Assembly (NCBI RefSeq): GCF_017355885.1
Contig: NZ_JAFEUU010000001.1
Location: 372,001-436,000, forward strand
Source: Sabulicella rubraurantiaca
GTDB taxonomy: Bacteria; Pseudomonadota; Alphaproteobacteria; Acetobacterales; Acetobacteraceae
Direction: 5' to 3'
DNA length: 64,000 nucleotides
How positions within the stretch are numbered: the stretch's first letter is position 1; every line of letters starts with the position of its first letter. The position numbers and the translations under genes are program-made. Under the pieces are notes generated by a model that ran no database searches, was not told the DNA's origin, and saw only the letters and a list, made by a program, of their open reading frames with translations. Shown here one piece after another: positions 7,517-16,359 of the stretch.

Positions 7517-8532
7517 CTTGGCGGTCGGTTCATGTGCTGGGTCTGGGGGTTGCCTCCTCCCTGGGCGACGGCGCGGAGGCGCATCGCGGCTGGCAGGATC
7601 TGACGCCCGTGATGGACGAAGCGCGCTTCGCCCCTCATCCAGTACACCCCCTCGCACCCCTGCCCTTCGACAAGACCATTCCGCGGCGGGAGTCGCGGCA
7701 GATGGAGAACTGGCAGCGCCTTGGCACACACGCCGCCGGCCTCGCCATTGCTGATGCCGGGCTGGCCGACCGCGTGGCCGAGATGGACCTGATCGTCGCG
7801 GCGGGCGGCGGCGAGCGCGACGCGGCGCTGGATGGGCAGATCCTCGCGTCGCGGCCGGATGAGGCCGGGCTGCATGCCGCGCTGATGAACGGCCTGCGGC
7901 CCACCCTGTTCCTCGCACAACTTTCCAACCTTCTCGCCGGCTCGATCTCCATCGTCCATGGCGTCGGCGGCTCCTCCCGCACTTTGATGGGCGAGGAGAT
8001 CGCTGGGGCCGAGACGATGCGTATGGCCTGGGCGCGGGTCGCCGCGGGGAGCTCGACGCTGGCCCTCGCGGGTGGGGCCTTCCTAGCAGAGCGGCCCGAG
8101 ATCATGCTCTTGCATGCGATGGGCGGTCGCCTTCACCGCGGCCCATGCGTGCCCATGGACGAGCGGGAAGGAATGGTCCTTGGCAGCGCCGCTGCCTTTC
8201 TCCTGCTCGGCACGGGTCCTGGCATGGCGCGGCTCGCCCATGTCGCGACGGATCAGGGTCCGCCGGAGGGCAGCGAAGCACGGTTGGACACGCTGCTCGC
8301 CGCCGCTCCGCCGGCGCGTCCGGGCGCCATCGAGATCTGGGCCGGGCCCTTCGGGACGCTTCGCCCTGGCTTGCGGCTCGCCGACCGTTTCGGTCATTCG
8401 GTCGAGGCGGCCTTCCCCCTCGCTGTCGCGCTCGGAGCCATGATGGTGCGCGACGGGGCGCCGGAAATCCGCATCGCGATGCGGGGAGCGTTCCGTGGCG
8501 AGGCCGTGGCTGTGCTGGAGCCTTCGGAATGA
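7513..8532 (+). CDS. Ketosynthase-like protein lacking the catalytic Cys (fabF2XL position)
   Basis: 339 residues with a thiolase-fold ketosynthase layout but degenerate. Where a KS has the TACxSG nucleophile, this protein has SIVHGVGGSSRTLMGE with no Cys, and the NAHGT histidine segment is missing. A late GHSVEAA still resembles the GHTxxAAG loop. It is ~65 residues shorter than its neighbour. It therefore probably does not condense by itself and may act as a dimer partner setting chain length, as in KS/chain-length-factor pairs; that role is inference. Start GTG 7513 overlaps the previous stop; its own stop overlaps the next ATG (ATGA). Confidence 0.75.
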   Translation: MTWRSVHVLGLGVASSLGDGAEAHRGWQDLTPVMDEARFAPHPVHPLAPLPFDKTIPRRESRQMENWQRLGTHAAGLAIADAGLADRVAEMDLIVAAGGGERDAALDGQILASRPDEAGLHAALMNGLRPTLFLAQLSNLLAGSISIVHGVGGSSRTLMGEEIAGAETMRMAWARVAAGSSTLALAGGAFLAERPEIMLLHAMGGRLHRGPCVPMDEREGMVLGSAAAFLLLGTGPGMARLAHVATDQGPPEGSEARLDTLLAAAPPARPGAIEIWAGPFGTLRPGLRLADRFGHSVEAAFPLAVALGAMMVRDGAPEIRIAMRGAFRGEAVAVLEPSE

Positions 8533-9743
8533 GGATCGCCGTCACCGGAATCGGCATGGTCACCGCCCTGGGCTGGGGCGCAGAGGCCAATTGGGAGGCG
8601 ATGCTGGCCGGGCGGTCCGGCGTCCGTCCGATCACGCGCTTCGACACGACCGGAATGCGAACCCGCTTCGCCGCCTGCGTGGATTTGCCCGAAGACCGGC
8701 CGGGGTACCCCGTCTCTGTTGCCGAACGCTCGCGCCGCCTGGGTGAGGCCGTGATCGCCGAGGCATTGGCGCAGGCCGGGTTGGATGCGCCTTTCCCGGG
8801 CCCGCTCTGCATCGGGCTGCCTCCAGTGGAAATCGAGTGGCCGCAGCGCTTCGGTCTCGGCGCCGGCGACTATCCTGGCTTGATCGAGGCAGCCTCCGGG
8901 CGCCTGGACCTCCAAGCAGAGTTTCTGTTCGGCGGAACGGCGACGCGTCTTGCCGAGCGCTTCGGAACGCGTGGCGTGCCTCAGACCGTCACCACCGCCT
9001 GCGCCAGCGGATCGAGTGCCATCCAGATGGCGATCGAGGCGATCCGGCGCGAAGAAACGGATTGTGCCATCGCTGCCGGAGCCGAGGCGTCCCTGCAGCC
9101 GGAGACGCTGATCCGCTTTTCCCTTCTCCAGGCCCTGTCCACCCGAAACGACGCGCCGGAGCAGGCATCGCGCCCCTTCACCCTCTCACGCGACGGCTTC
9201 GTCATGGCCGATGGCGCGGGTGCCCTGATCCTGGAGCGCGAGGACCATGCCCTTGCACGCGGCGCTGCCATCCTCGGCTATGTGCTCGGCGCAGGCGAGG
9301 CAGCAGACAACTTCCACCGCACCCGCTCCACGCCCGACGGCTCCGCCATTATTCGCGCCATGAATCGCGCCATCGCCGATGCGGGGCTCGAGCCAAGCGC
9401 GATCGGCTATGTCAACGCCCACGGCACCTCCACCCCCGAGAACGACAAGATGGAGGCGCTTGCCTCCCACGCCGTGTTCGGAGAGGAGCCGCCACCGATC
9501 TCCTCCACGAAAAGCATGATCGGGCACACTCTTTCCGCGGCTGGTGCCATTGAGGCTGCCGTGTGCCTTCTGGCTCTGCGGGACCAGATGCTGCCGCCCA
9601 CCATTAACAACGACGACCCGGATCCGGAACTTCATCTCGATACCGTGCCGGTTGCGCGAAAGCACCGCTTCAGCGCGGCGCTGTCCAATTCCTTCGGCTT
9701 CGGCGGACAGAACGTATCGGTGGTGCTGGGTCGCGCCGACTGA
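8529..9743 (+). CDS. Beta-ketoacyl-ACP synthase (KAS II/FabF-like, fabF1XL position)
   Basis: 404 residues with a complete KS triad: Cys158 in TTACASGSSA, His298 in NAHGTSTPEND, His333 in KSMIGHTLSAAG, and a GFGGQN loop at the C-terminus. It elongates acyl-ACP by Claisen condensation with malonyl-ACP, most likely on the AcpXL two genes upstream. ATG 8529 overlaps the stop of the KS-like gene by 4 nt, suggesting stoichiometric synthesis of the two subunits. The rhizobial cluster continues with an alcohol dehydrogenase-like gene and acyltransferase lpxXL; neither follows here. Confidence 0.92.
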   Translation: MRIAVTGIGMVTALGWGAEANWEAMLAGRSGVRPITRFDTTGMRTRFAACVDLPEDRPGYPVSVAERSRRLGEAVIAEALAQAGLDAPFPGPLCIGLPPVEIEWPQRFGLGAGDYPGLIEAASGRLDLQAEFLFGGTATRLAERFGTRGVPQTVTTACASGSSAIQMAIEAIRREETDCAIAAGAEASLQPETLIRFSLLQALSTRNDAPEQASRPFTLSRDGFVMADGAGALILEREDHALARGAAILGYVLGAGEAADNFHRTRSTPDGSAIIRAMNRAIADAGLEPSAIGYVNAHGTSTPENDKMEALASHAVFGEEPPPISSTKSMIGHTLSAAGAIEAAVCLLALRDQMLPPTINNDDPDPELHLDTVPVARKHRFSAALSNSFGFGGQNVSVVLGRAD

Positions 9744-9848
9744 CCTGCGTCTGCGAGGCGGGCAAGGCATTGACCCGCCGGCGCTGCCCGCGCTTGTGTT
9801 CGTGCGGCGTCATACTCCCTGCTTTTCCCGACGCGCTGGAGCACCCCT

Positions 9849-11312
9849 ATGGGCAACTACCTGCGGAGTTGGTTTGAGCCATCCGCCTTCTCGCCACACG
9901 GCTTCTGTCTGCTCTGGGAGCCTGGGCTGATCTGGCTGCATGCGGTATCCGACGCACTGGTGGCGGTCGCCTATTTCTCGATTCCCGTGGCGCTCATCGC
10001 CTTTCTCCGCCGACGGCGCGACTTCGAGTTTCCGCAGACCGGCTGGCTCTTCGCCGGCTTCATCCTGCTGTGCGGGCTCACTCACATGATGGGCGTCGTA
10101 ACTCTCTGGCAGCCCTGGTATTGGCTCGAGGGGCTTGTGAAGGCCGCGACGGCGATCGTGTCGCTGCTGACCGCCATCGTGCTCTGGCCTCTCATTCCGA
10201 AGGCGCTTTCCCTACCCTCCCCTTCCTCCATGCGGGACGCCAATGACCGGCTCGCGCGCGAGGTAGAGCAGAAGAACGCCTTGGTCCGTGCGCTTGAGGT
10301 GCGGGAGGCCGAGCTAAAGGAACTGACCGCATCGCTCGAACGCCGGGTGATGGAACGCACCGAGAGCATTGCGCAGATCAATCGGCGCTTCGACGCCGCG
10401 CTCAGCGCCGCTGACGTCACCGTGTTCACGCAGGATGAGAAGCTCGCCTATACCTGGATCAGCAAGCCCGAGCTGGGGCTGACCGTCGAGGAGATCATCG
10501 GCCGCACGGATGAGGAGCTGATGGGCGACGCGGCCCTTCCCATCGTCGCCGTGAAGCGTCGCGTGCTGGCAACCGGAAAGCCTGAGCGGATGGAGGCGAA
10601 GGCAAACGGCCAGTGGTGGCAAATGTCCATCGAGAAGCTGCACGACGCCCCCGGCATCATCTGCGGCGCCATCGAGATCACCAGCCGAAAGCGGGATGAG
10701 GCACGCATCCGTTTCCTCTTCGACGAGGTGAAGCACCGCGTCGGCAACCTCCTTGCCATTGCCCAGGCGATCCTTCGCCAGACGGCCGCGAGCTGCGAGA
10801 CGGTGGATGAGGTGGTGGAGCGCTTCGGCCTCCGGCTCCGCGCGCTCGGTGGCTCGCATCAGCTCCTGGTCCGCGAGGGACCGCGCAGCGCAAACCTGCG
10901 CGAAGTGATCGAGAGCCAGCTCGGCCATCACGAGGCCTCGCGCTTCATCATCGAAGGGCCGGAGGTGCGCCTCGACGACGCGGCGGTTCTCCATATCGGC
11001 ATGGCGCTGCACGAGCTCGCAACCAATGCAGTGAAGTTCGGCGCCTTGTCCGTGCCAGGCGGAATGATACGCATCTCCTGGACCGAGGAGGACGGCCAGT
11101 GCACCCTCCGCTGGCGCGAGATGGGCGGCCCGCCCGTGCGCCCGGCCAACCGTCGCGGCTTCGGACGCGAGGTGATCGAGTGGGCCGCCGCCCAGGCTGT
11201 GAACGGCGAGGTCTCGCTGGATTTCCCGCCGGAAGGCCTGCGCTGGGAGCTACGCTTCCCCTTGAAGGAGCGAAAGCTCGCGGAGGACGGCGTCGCCCAT
11301 TCCGCTGGTTGA
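9849..11312 (+). CDS. HWE histidine kinase with ethylene-receptor-like membrane domain
   Basis: 487 residues. The N-terminal ~120 form three TM helices homologous to the ethylene-binding domain: Asp35, Tyr42, Ile45, Pro46, Ile72, Cys75 and His79 sit exactly ten positions after the ETR1 residues Asp25, Tyr32, Ile35, Pro36, Ile62, Cys65 and His69. In ETR1, Cys65 and His69 bind Cu(I). A coiled coil (about 127-180) and a PAS domain (about 183-280) follow. The HWE kinase core has His296 in DEVKHRVGNLLA, an N box (ALHELATNAVKFGAL) and the W-x-E motif in ISWTEEDG. No receiver domain or response-regulator gene is adjacent. The 3' end overlaps leuB by 63 nt, antisense. Confidence 0.9.
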   Translation: MGNYLRSWFEPSAFSPHGFCLLWEPGLIWLHAVSDALVAVAYFSIPVALIAFLRRRRDFEFPQTGWLFAGFILLCGLTHMMGVVTLWQPWYWLEGLVKAATAIVSLLTAIVLWPLIPKALSLPSPSSMRDANDRLAREVEQKNALVRALEVREAELKELTASLERRVMERTESIAQINRRFDAALSAADVTVFTQDEKLAYTWISKPELGLTVEEIIGRTDEELMGDAALPIVAVKRRVLATGKPERMEAKANGQWWQMSIEKLHDAPGIICGAIEITSRKRDEARIRFLFDEVKHRVGNLLAIAQAILRQTAASCETVDEVVERFGLRLRALGGSHQLLVREGPRSANLREVIESQLGHHEASRFIIEGPEVRLDDAAVLHIGMALHELATNAVKFGALSVPGGMIRISWTEEDGQCTLRWREMGGPPVRPANRRGFGREVIEWAAAQAVNGEVSLDFPPEGLRWELRFPLKERKLAEDGVAHSAG

Positions 11313-12344
11313 GACGGCGGGTTCGCCCGGCGCTGCGATGTCCGCCGTCCGGGCTCCGGCGTCCAGCGCCCGGTCCACCGCCCGCTCCAGCATTGCCGCA
11401 TCCTCCGGCTGCTTCGCCGACCAGCGGAGGAGCAGCGCGGCGGAAAGAATCGCACCGAGCGGATTGGCGATGCCCTCGCCCGCGATGTCGGGCGCGGAAC
11501 CGTGCACCGGCTCATACAAGGCCTGACCCCGGTCGTTCACCGAAGCCGAGGGCAGCATGCCGAGCGAGCCGAGGATCGCCCCACCCGCATCCGATAGGAG
11601 GTCGCCGAACAGATTGTCGGTCACGATCACGTCGAAGCGGCGCGGGTCGCGAGCGATCTGGATGGCGCAGTTATCCGCCAGCATGTTTTCCAGTGTCACG
11701 TCGGGAAACTCCTCCCGCGCGACGCGGCCAGCCACCTCGCGCCAAAGGGCTCCCGCTTCCATCACATTTGCCTTGTCCACAGAGGTGACATGGCCTCGTC
11801 TTTCGCGGGCCAGCCGGCAGGCGAAGCGGATGGCGCGGGCGATCTCGCCTTCCGTGTAGCTGTGGGTGTTCACGCCGCGTCTCGTGCCATCAGGCAATGT
11901 CTCCACGCCGCGCGGCGTCCCGAAATACATTCCCGCCGTCAACTCGCGCAGGATCACAAAGTCGGCGCCCCGCGCCACGCGCGGCTTTAGCGGCGATGCC
12001 TCCAGCAGCGCCTCGGGCAGGCGGATCGGCCGGATGTTAGCATAAAGGTCCAGGCCCTTGCGCATCCGCAGCAGGCTGCCCTTCCGGCGCTCCTCCGGCG
12101 GAATCACCGCCTGCTGGTCGAGCGAGCCGACGGCACCGAACAGGATGGCCTCCGCCTCCTCGATGCGGGCCCAGGTCTCATCCGGCATCAGCGTGCCGTG
12201 GCGCTCCCAGTTCACCAGGCCAAAGCCACGCTCCGTCACTTCCAGCGTGAGGCCGCGATGCTCGGCGAACCAGCGAAGGATCCGCAGCGCCTCCGCCGTG
12301 ACCTCCGGACCGACGCCATCGCCGGGCAGAACGAGCAGCTTCAT
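11250..12344 (-). CDS. leuB: 3-isopropylmalate dehydrogenase
   Basis: Third enzyme of leucine synthesis: NAD-dependent oxidation and decarboxylation of 3-isopropylmalate. 364 residues, family-typical. It shows LPGDGVGPEV at the N-terminus, the substrate arginines in RMRKGLDLYANIRPIR, the catalytic ELTAGMYFGTPRG loop, the VDKANVM lysine, metal-binding DNLFGDLLSDAGG, and the NAD-site GSAPDIAGEGIANP. ATG 12344 overlaps the leuD stop (ATGA), making leuC-leuD-leuB one coupled unit. The coding 3' end runs 63 nt into the convergent kinase gene. Confidence 0.96.
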   Translation of the reverse strand: MKLLVLPGDGVGPEVTAEALRILRWFAEHRGLTLEVTERGFGLVNWERHGTLMPDETWARIEEAEAILFGAVGSLDQQAVIPPEERRKGSLLRMRKGLDLYANIRPIRLPEALLEASPLKPRVARGADFVILRELTAGMYFGTPRGVETLPDGTRRGVNTHSYTEGEIARAIRFACRLARERRGHVTSVDKANVMEAGALWREVAGRVAREEFPDVTLENMLADNCAIQIARDPRRFDVIVTDNLFGDLLSDAGGAILGSLGMLPSASVNDRGQALYEPVHGSAPDIAGEGIANPLGAILSAALLLRWSAKQPEDAAMLERAVDRALDAGARTADIAAPGEPAVSTSGMGDAVLRELSLLQGEA

Positions 12345-12940
12345 TGCCAGGGCCTTTCGGTCTGCGCGCGGTCCCGGAAGGCGGCGATCGACTCCGCATG
12401 CCGCAACGTGAGGGCGATGTCGTCGAGGCCCTCCAGCAGTGCCTCACGCTTGCGCGAGTCCACCTCGAAAGGAATGGCCTCGCCATCCGGCGCGATGACG
12501 ACACGCCGCTCCAGGTCCACCGTCGTGAGCCCGTTCGCACCCGACAGCGCGGCGATGCGGCGGATCGCCTCCATCGGGAGCCTCACGGGCAGCAGGCCAT
12601 TCTGGAAGCAATTGGCGTGGAAGATGTCGCCGAAGGAGGGGGCGATGACGCAGCGCACGCCCATCCCCATCAGCGCCCAGACCGCCCCCTCGCGCGAGGA
12701 ACCGCAGCCGAAATTCTCCCCGGCCAGCAGGATGGGAGTCCCTCGCCATGGTTGCTGGTTGAGCAGGAAATCCGGGTTCTCCGTCCCGTCGGCTCGGTAG
12801 CGGAGCCGGGCGAAGGCCTGTCCGCCCAGGCCGTCCTTGCCGGTCCCGACCAGGGCCTGGATCGGGATGATGACATCCGTATCCACATTGGCGGCGAGAA
12901 GCGGCGCAGCCGGGCCGGTGACGCTGGAAAATGGGGTCAT
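12341..12940 (-). CDS. leuD: 3-isopropylmalate dehydratase small subunit
   Basis: 199 residues; it forms the swivelling domain of isopropylmalate isomerase together with LeuC. Signatures are NVDTDVIIPIQAL at the N-terminus, the GENFGCGSSREGAVWAL substrate loop, and SFGDIFHANCFQNGLLPV. Start ATG 12940 overlaps the leuC stop and gives the family-standard N-terminus (MTPFSSVTGPAAPL). The open frame extends far upstream, but that part is the shadow of leuC. Confidence 0.96.
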   Translation of the reverse strand: MTPFSSVTGPAAPLLAANVDTDVIIPIQALVGTGKDGLGGQAFARLRYRADGTENPDFLLNQQPWRGTPILLAGENFGCGSSREGAVWALMGMGVRCVIAPSFGDIFHANCFQNGLLPVRLPMEAIRRIAALSGANGLTTVDLERRVVIAPDGEAIPFEVDSRKREALLEGLDDIALTLRHAESIAAFRDRAQTERPWQ

Positions 12941-14328
12941 GCGCGCGGATCCGTGATGGCGCCCTCCAGGGCGGAGCGGGCGGCGGTGGCGGGGCTGGCA
13001 AGGTGGGTGCGCGAGCCAGTCCCCTGACGGCCCACGAAATTGCGGTTGCTGGTGGAGACGGAGCGCGCGCCTGGCGGCACCGACTCGCCATTGGCAGCGA
13101 CGCAGAGGGCACACCCGGGCTCCCGCCACTCGAACCCGGCATCCAGGAAGAGGCGGTGCAGACCTTCCGCCTCGGCCTGCGCCTTCACCGCCTCGCTGCC
13201 CGGCACCACCCAGGCGGTGACGTGCTCCGCGCGCTTGCGCCCGCCGAGCACGGCGGCTGCGGCGCGCAGATCCTCGATGCGCGAATTGGTGCAGGAGCCG
13301 ATGAAGACCCAGTCCACCTTGGTGCCCGCCAGTTTCTGGCCCGGCTCCAGCCCCATGTAGTCCAGCGCGGCCCGCCAGGCCTCGGACTCGGCGGGGCTGC
13401 GCGCCTGTTCCAGAGTCGGGACGGAGCCGTTGATGGGCGCCACCTGCTCCGGGCTGGTGCCCCAGGTGATCTGCGGCGCGACATCCGCCATCGAAATGGT
13501 CTCGTCGCGCGTGAAGCGAGCATCCGGATCGCTCGGCAGGCCGCGCCAATCGGCCAGGGCGCGGTCCCACAGCGCCCCCTTCGGCGAGAAGGACCGGCCT
13601 GCAAGATACTGGAAGGTCGTATCGTCAGGCGCGACCATGCCAACGCGCGCGCCCATCTCGATGGAGAGGTTGCACAGCGTCAGCCGCTCCTCCACCGACA
13701 TGGCGCGCACGGCGGAACCGGCGTACTCGAGCGCCATCCCGGTGCCTGCGGCAGCACCGAAGCGGCCGATGGCATGCAGGATTATGTCTTTCGCTGTCAC
13801 CCCCGGCGCGCGGGTTCCCTCGAAGCGGATCCGGAACGTGCCGGGCCGGCGCTGCGGCAGGCAATTCGTCGCAAGGGCCTGGGTGAGCTCACTGGACCCG
13901 ATGCCGAATGCCACCGCACCGACGCCGCCATTGGTGCAGGTGTGGCTGTCGCCGCAGGCCAGCGTCGCGCCCGGAAGGACGATGCCCTGCTCCGGCGCGA
14001 CGACATGGACGATGCCATTCTCCCGCGTGCCCAGGTCGAATAGGCGCACCCCCTGTTCGGCGCAGTTCCGGCGCAGGCTGTCCAGAAGCTGGGCTCCGCG
14101 CGGAAAGGTGGCGGCCGTACGGCCCGGGGCGCTGCTGACCGCATGGTCCGGCGTGGCGAAGACGCGGGAGGGTTCGGCCACGCGCAGCCCGCGCTCCGCC
14201 ACCTCGCGTAGGGCACGTCCGCCCGACAGGTCATGCAGCAGGATGCGGTCGAGCCACAGAAGGTCCCATCCGTCACCCAGCGTCGTGACGACGTGCCGGT
14301 CCCAGATACGATCGAACATGGTGGGCAT
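12937..14328 (-). CDS. leuC: 3-isopropylmalate dehydratase large subunit
   Basis: 463 residues; the [4Fe-4S] subunit that isomerises 2- to 3-isopropylmalate. Visible signatures are LACGDSHTCTNGGVGAVAFG, the cluster Cys in FIGSCTNSRIEDL and the CxxC pair in EPGCALC, plus the substrate-binding SNRNFVGRQG. The start at 14328 is chosen because AAGGAGG lies 5 nt upstream; an in-frame ATG three codons later would leave too long a spacer. It is the first gene of leuCDB, 70 nt from the divergent SDR gene at 14399. Confidence 0.96.
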   Translation of the reverse strand: MPTMFDRIWDRHVVTTLGDGWDLLWLDRILLHDLSGGRALREVAERGLRVAEPSRVFATPDHAVSSAPGRTAATFPRGAQLLDSLRRNCAEQGVRLFDLGTRENGIVHVVAPEQGIVLPGATLACGDSHTCTNGGVGAVAFGIGSSELTQALATNCLPQRRPGTFRIRFEGTRAPGVTAKDIILHAIGRFGAAAGTGMALEYAGSAVRAMSVEERLTLCNLSIEMGARVGMVAPDDTTFQYLAGRSFSPKGALWDRALADWRGLPSDPDARFTRDETISMADVAPQITWGTSPEQVAPINGSVPTLEQARSPAESEAWRAALDYMGLEPGQKLAGTKVDWVFIGSCTNSRIEDLRAAAAVLGGRKRAEHVTAWVVPGSEAVKAQAEAEGLHRLFLDAGFEWREPGCALCVAANGESVPPGARSVSTSNRNFVGRQGTGSRTHLASPATAARSALEGAITDPRA

Positions 14329-14398
14329 GGCCGCCTCCTTCCCTTCACCCATGGTGGCGCAGCTTGATGCCGGCGCGAAGCCCGCTAGGCTTCGATGC

Positions 14399-15151
14399 AT
14401 GGGAGTGGAAACCATATTCCGCCTGGACGGGCGGCGCGCGCTGATCACGGGGGCTTCCGGCGGGCTCGGCGCGCATTTCGCGGGGGTCCTGCACGAGGCG
14501 GGTGCGCAAGTCATCCTCGCCGCGCGGCGCCTCGAAAGCTGCCAGGAACTGGCGGAAGACCTCGGGAGCGGTGCCCAGGCCCTGGCGCTCGACGTGTCTG
14601 ACCCGGCCAGCATTGCGGCCTGCCTGGCCTCCGCGGGCCCGGTGGACATCCTGATCAACAATGCCGGCATCGCCGCGACCCGGCCCTTCCTGGACCAGAC
14701 CACCGAGGATTGGGACCGGGTGCTGGGCGTGAACTTGCGCGGGGCCTTCATGATGGGCCAGGCCGTGGCGCGGGGCATGGTCGCGCGCGGCACAGGCGGC
14801 GCCATCGTCAACATCGCCAGCATCCTGGGCGAGCGCATCATCCCCGGCGTAGCGGGATATACCTCGGCCAAGGCGGGGCTCATTCACCTCACGCGGCAAA
14901 TGGCAGTCGAGCTGGCGCGCCACAACATCCGCGTGAACGCCCTTGCGCCAGGCTACATCGCCAGCGACCTCAATGCCGGCTTCTTCGAGTCTGAGCCGGG
15001 CAAGGCGATGATCCGCCGCATCCCGCAACGACGTTTGGCGGAGCCGCGCGATCTGGATGGCGCGCTCCTCCTGCTTGCCAGCGACGCGGGGCGGCACATG
15101 ACCGGCAGCGTCATTACCGTGGATGGCGGACATTCCGTCGGGAGTCTGTGA
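14399..15151 (+). CDS. SDR-family oxidoreductase
   Basis: 250 residues with a classical short-chain dehydrogenase layout: cofactor motif TGASGGLG (about 18-25), NNAG (NNAGIAA), active-site Ser in NIASILGERI, and Tyr-x-x-x-Lys as YTSAK. It probably reduces or oxidises a beta-hydroxy/keto group on an acyl-CoA or related substrate, given its neighbours. The stop overlaps the next ATG by one base (TGATG). It is the first gene of the plus-strand acyl-CoA run and divergent from leuC. Confidence 0.88.
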   Translation: MGVETIFRLDGRRALITGASGGLGAHFAGVLHEAGAQVILAARRLESCQELAEDLGSGAQALALDVSDPASIAACLASAGPVDILINNAGIAATRPFLDQTTEDWDRVLGVNLRGAFMMGQAVARGMVARGTGGAIVNIASILGERIIPGVAGYTSAKAGLIHLTRQMAVELARHNIRVNALAPGYIASDLNAGFFESEPGKAMIRRIPQRRLAEPRDLDGALLLLASDAGRHMTGSVITVDGGHSVGSL

Positions 15152-16359
15152 TGGATCTCAACCTCGACCCGCGAAGCGAGAGCTTCCGCAAGCGTGTGCG
15201 CGAGTTCGTGCAGGAACGCCTCATCCCGCTGGAATCCGACCGCTCCAACTATGATGAGCACGAGAACATCGCGCCCGCGCTGCTCAAGGCGCTGCGGGAG
15301 GAGGCGAAGGCCCAGGGGCTTTGGTGCCTGCAGCTGCCGGAAAGCGTGGGCGGCCAAGGCCTGCCCTTCACCGGCATGGTCGCCTGCTACGAGGAGATGA
15401 ACCGCTCCATCTTCGGGCCGGTCGTGTTCAACTCCGCCGCGCCCGACGACGGCAACATGATGGTGATGTGCAAGGTCGCCACGCCTGCTCAGAAGGAATG
15501 GTGGCTGGAGCCTGTGATCCGCGGCGAGTGCCAGTCCTCCTTCGCCATGACCGAGCCGGGCGAAGGCGCGGGCTCCGACCCTGGGATGACCAAGACCCGC
15601 GCCGAACGCGTCGGCAATGACCGCTGGCGCATCACCGGCCGCAAGTGGTTCATCACCGGCGCGGGCGAGTCTAAGCGCTTCATCGTCATGGCCCGCACTT
15701 CGGACGATCCGCGCAAGGGACTGACCGCCTTCCTGTTCCGCGACACCGATCCAGGATGGCACATCATGCGCCGCATCCCGATCATGGGACCGGAGGAGCA
15801 TGGCGGGCATTGTGAGCTGCAGTTCGACGGGCTTGAGGTGCCGGACGAGAACGTGCTGATGGGCGTCGGTGACGGGCTCAAGATGACGCAGATCCGCCTC
15901 GGCCCCGCGCGCCTCACCCATTGCATGCGTTGGGGCGGGCTGGGCCGCCGCTGCCTGGAGATCGCATTGGACCGGGCCGAAACGCGATCGGCCTTCGGCC
16001 AGAAGCTGGCCGACAAGGAAAGCGTGCAGATGATGCTCGGCGAAGCGGCGATGCAGCTCGACATCGGGCGGATGCTGACCATGCGCGCGGCGTGGAAGCT
16101 CGACCAAGGCGATTTCGCGCGCAAGGAAATCTCGACGGCGAAGATCGTCGTGGCTGACGCGTTGCACCGCGCCGCCGACACGGCATTGCAGCTTCTTGGG
16201 GCCAAGGGCTATTCGCGCGACACCGTTGTTGAGTGGATCTACCGCTATGCCCGGCAGGCACGGCTGGTGGATGGCGCCTCCGAGGTGCACCGCATGGTGA
16301 TCGCGAATTTTCTGCGCCGCGAGGCCGGCGGCTTCTTCGCATGGGGCCACCATGGATGA
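15151..16359 (+). CDS. Acyl-CoA dehydrogenase (ACAD11-like)
   Basis: 402 residues from ATG 15151, coupled to the SDR stop; a GTG one codon earlier is possible. It is a flavoprotein of the acyl-CoA dehydrogenase fold: N-terminal helical domain, FAD-binding MTEPGEGAGSDP (about 132), ITGRKWFITGAG, and a C-terminal domain with QLLGAKGYSRDTVVEWIYRYARQARLVDGASEVHR. The VDGASEVHR end and the following phosphotransferase gene resemble the two halves of eukaryotic ACAD10/11, which handle 4-hydroxy acyl chains. That comparison is inference from neighbours; the chain length is not known. Confidence 0.9.
   Translation: MDLNLDPRSESFRKRVREFVQERLIPLESDRSNYDEHENIAPALLKALREEAKAQGLWCLQLPESVGGQGLPFTGMVACYEEMNRSIFGPVVFNSAAPDDGNMMVMCKVATPAQKEWWLEPVIRGECQSSFAMTEPGEGAGSDPGMTKTRAERVGNDRWRITGRKWFITGAGESKRFIVMARTSDDPRKGLTAFLFRDTDPGWHIMRRIPIMGPEEHGGHCELQFDGLEVPDENVLMGVGDGLKMTQIRLGPARLTHCMRWGGLGRRCLEIALDRAETRSAFGQKLADKESVQMMLGEAAMQLDIGRMLTMRAAWKLDQGDFARKEISTAKIVVADALHRAADTALQLLGAKGYSRDTVVEWIYRYARQARLVDGASEVHRMVIANFLRREAGGFFAWGHHG

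Noticed and set aside
13430-14398. Plus-strand N-terminal extension of the SDR at 14399
   Set aside because: It runs antisense to leuC and the SDR fold begins right after ATG 14399.
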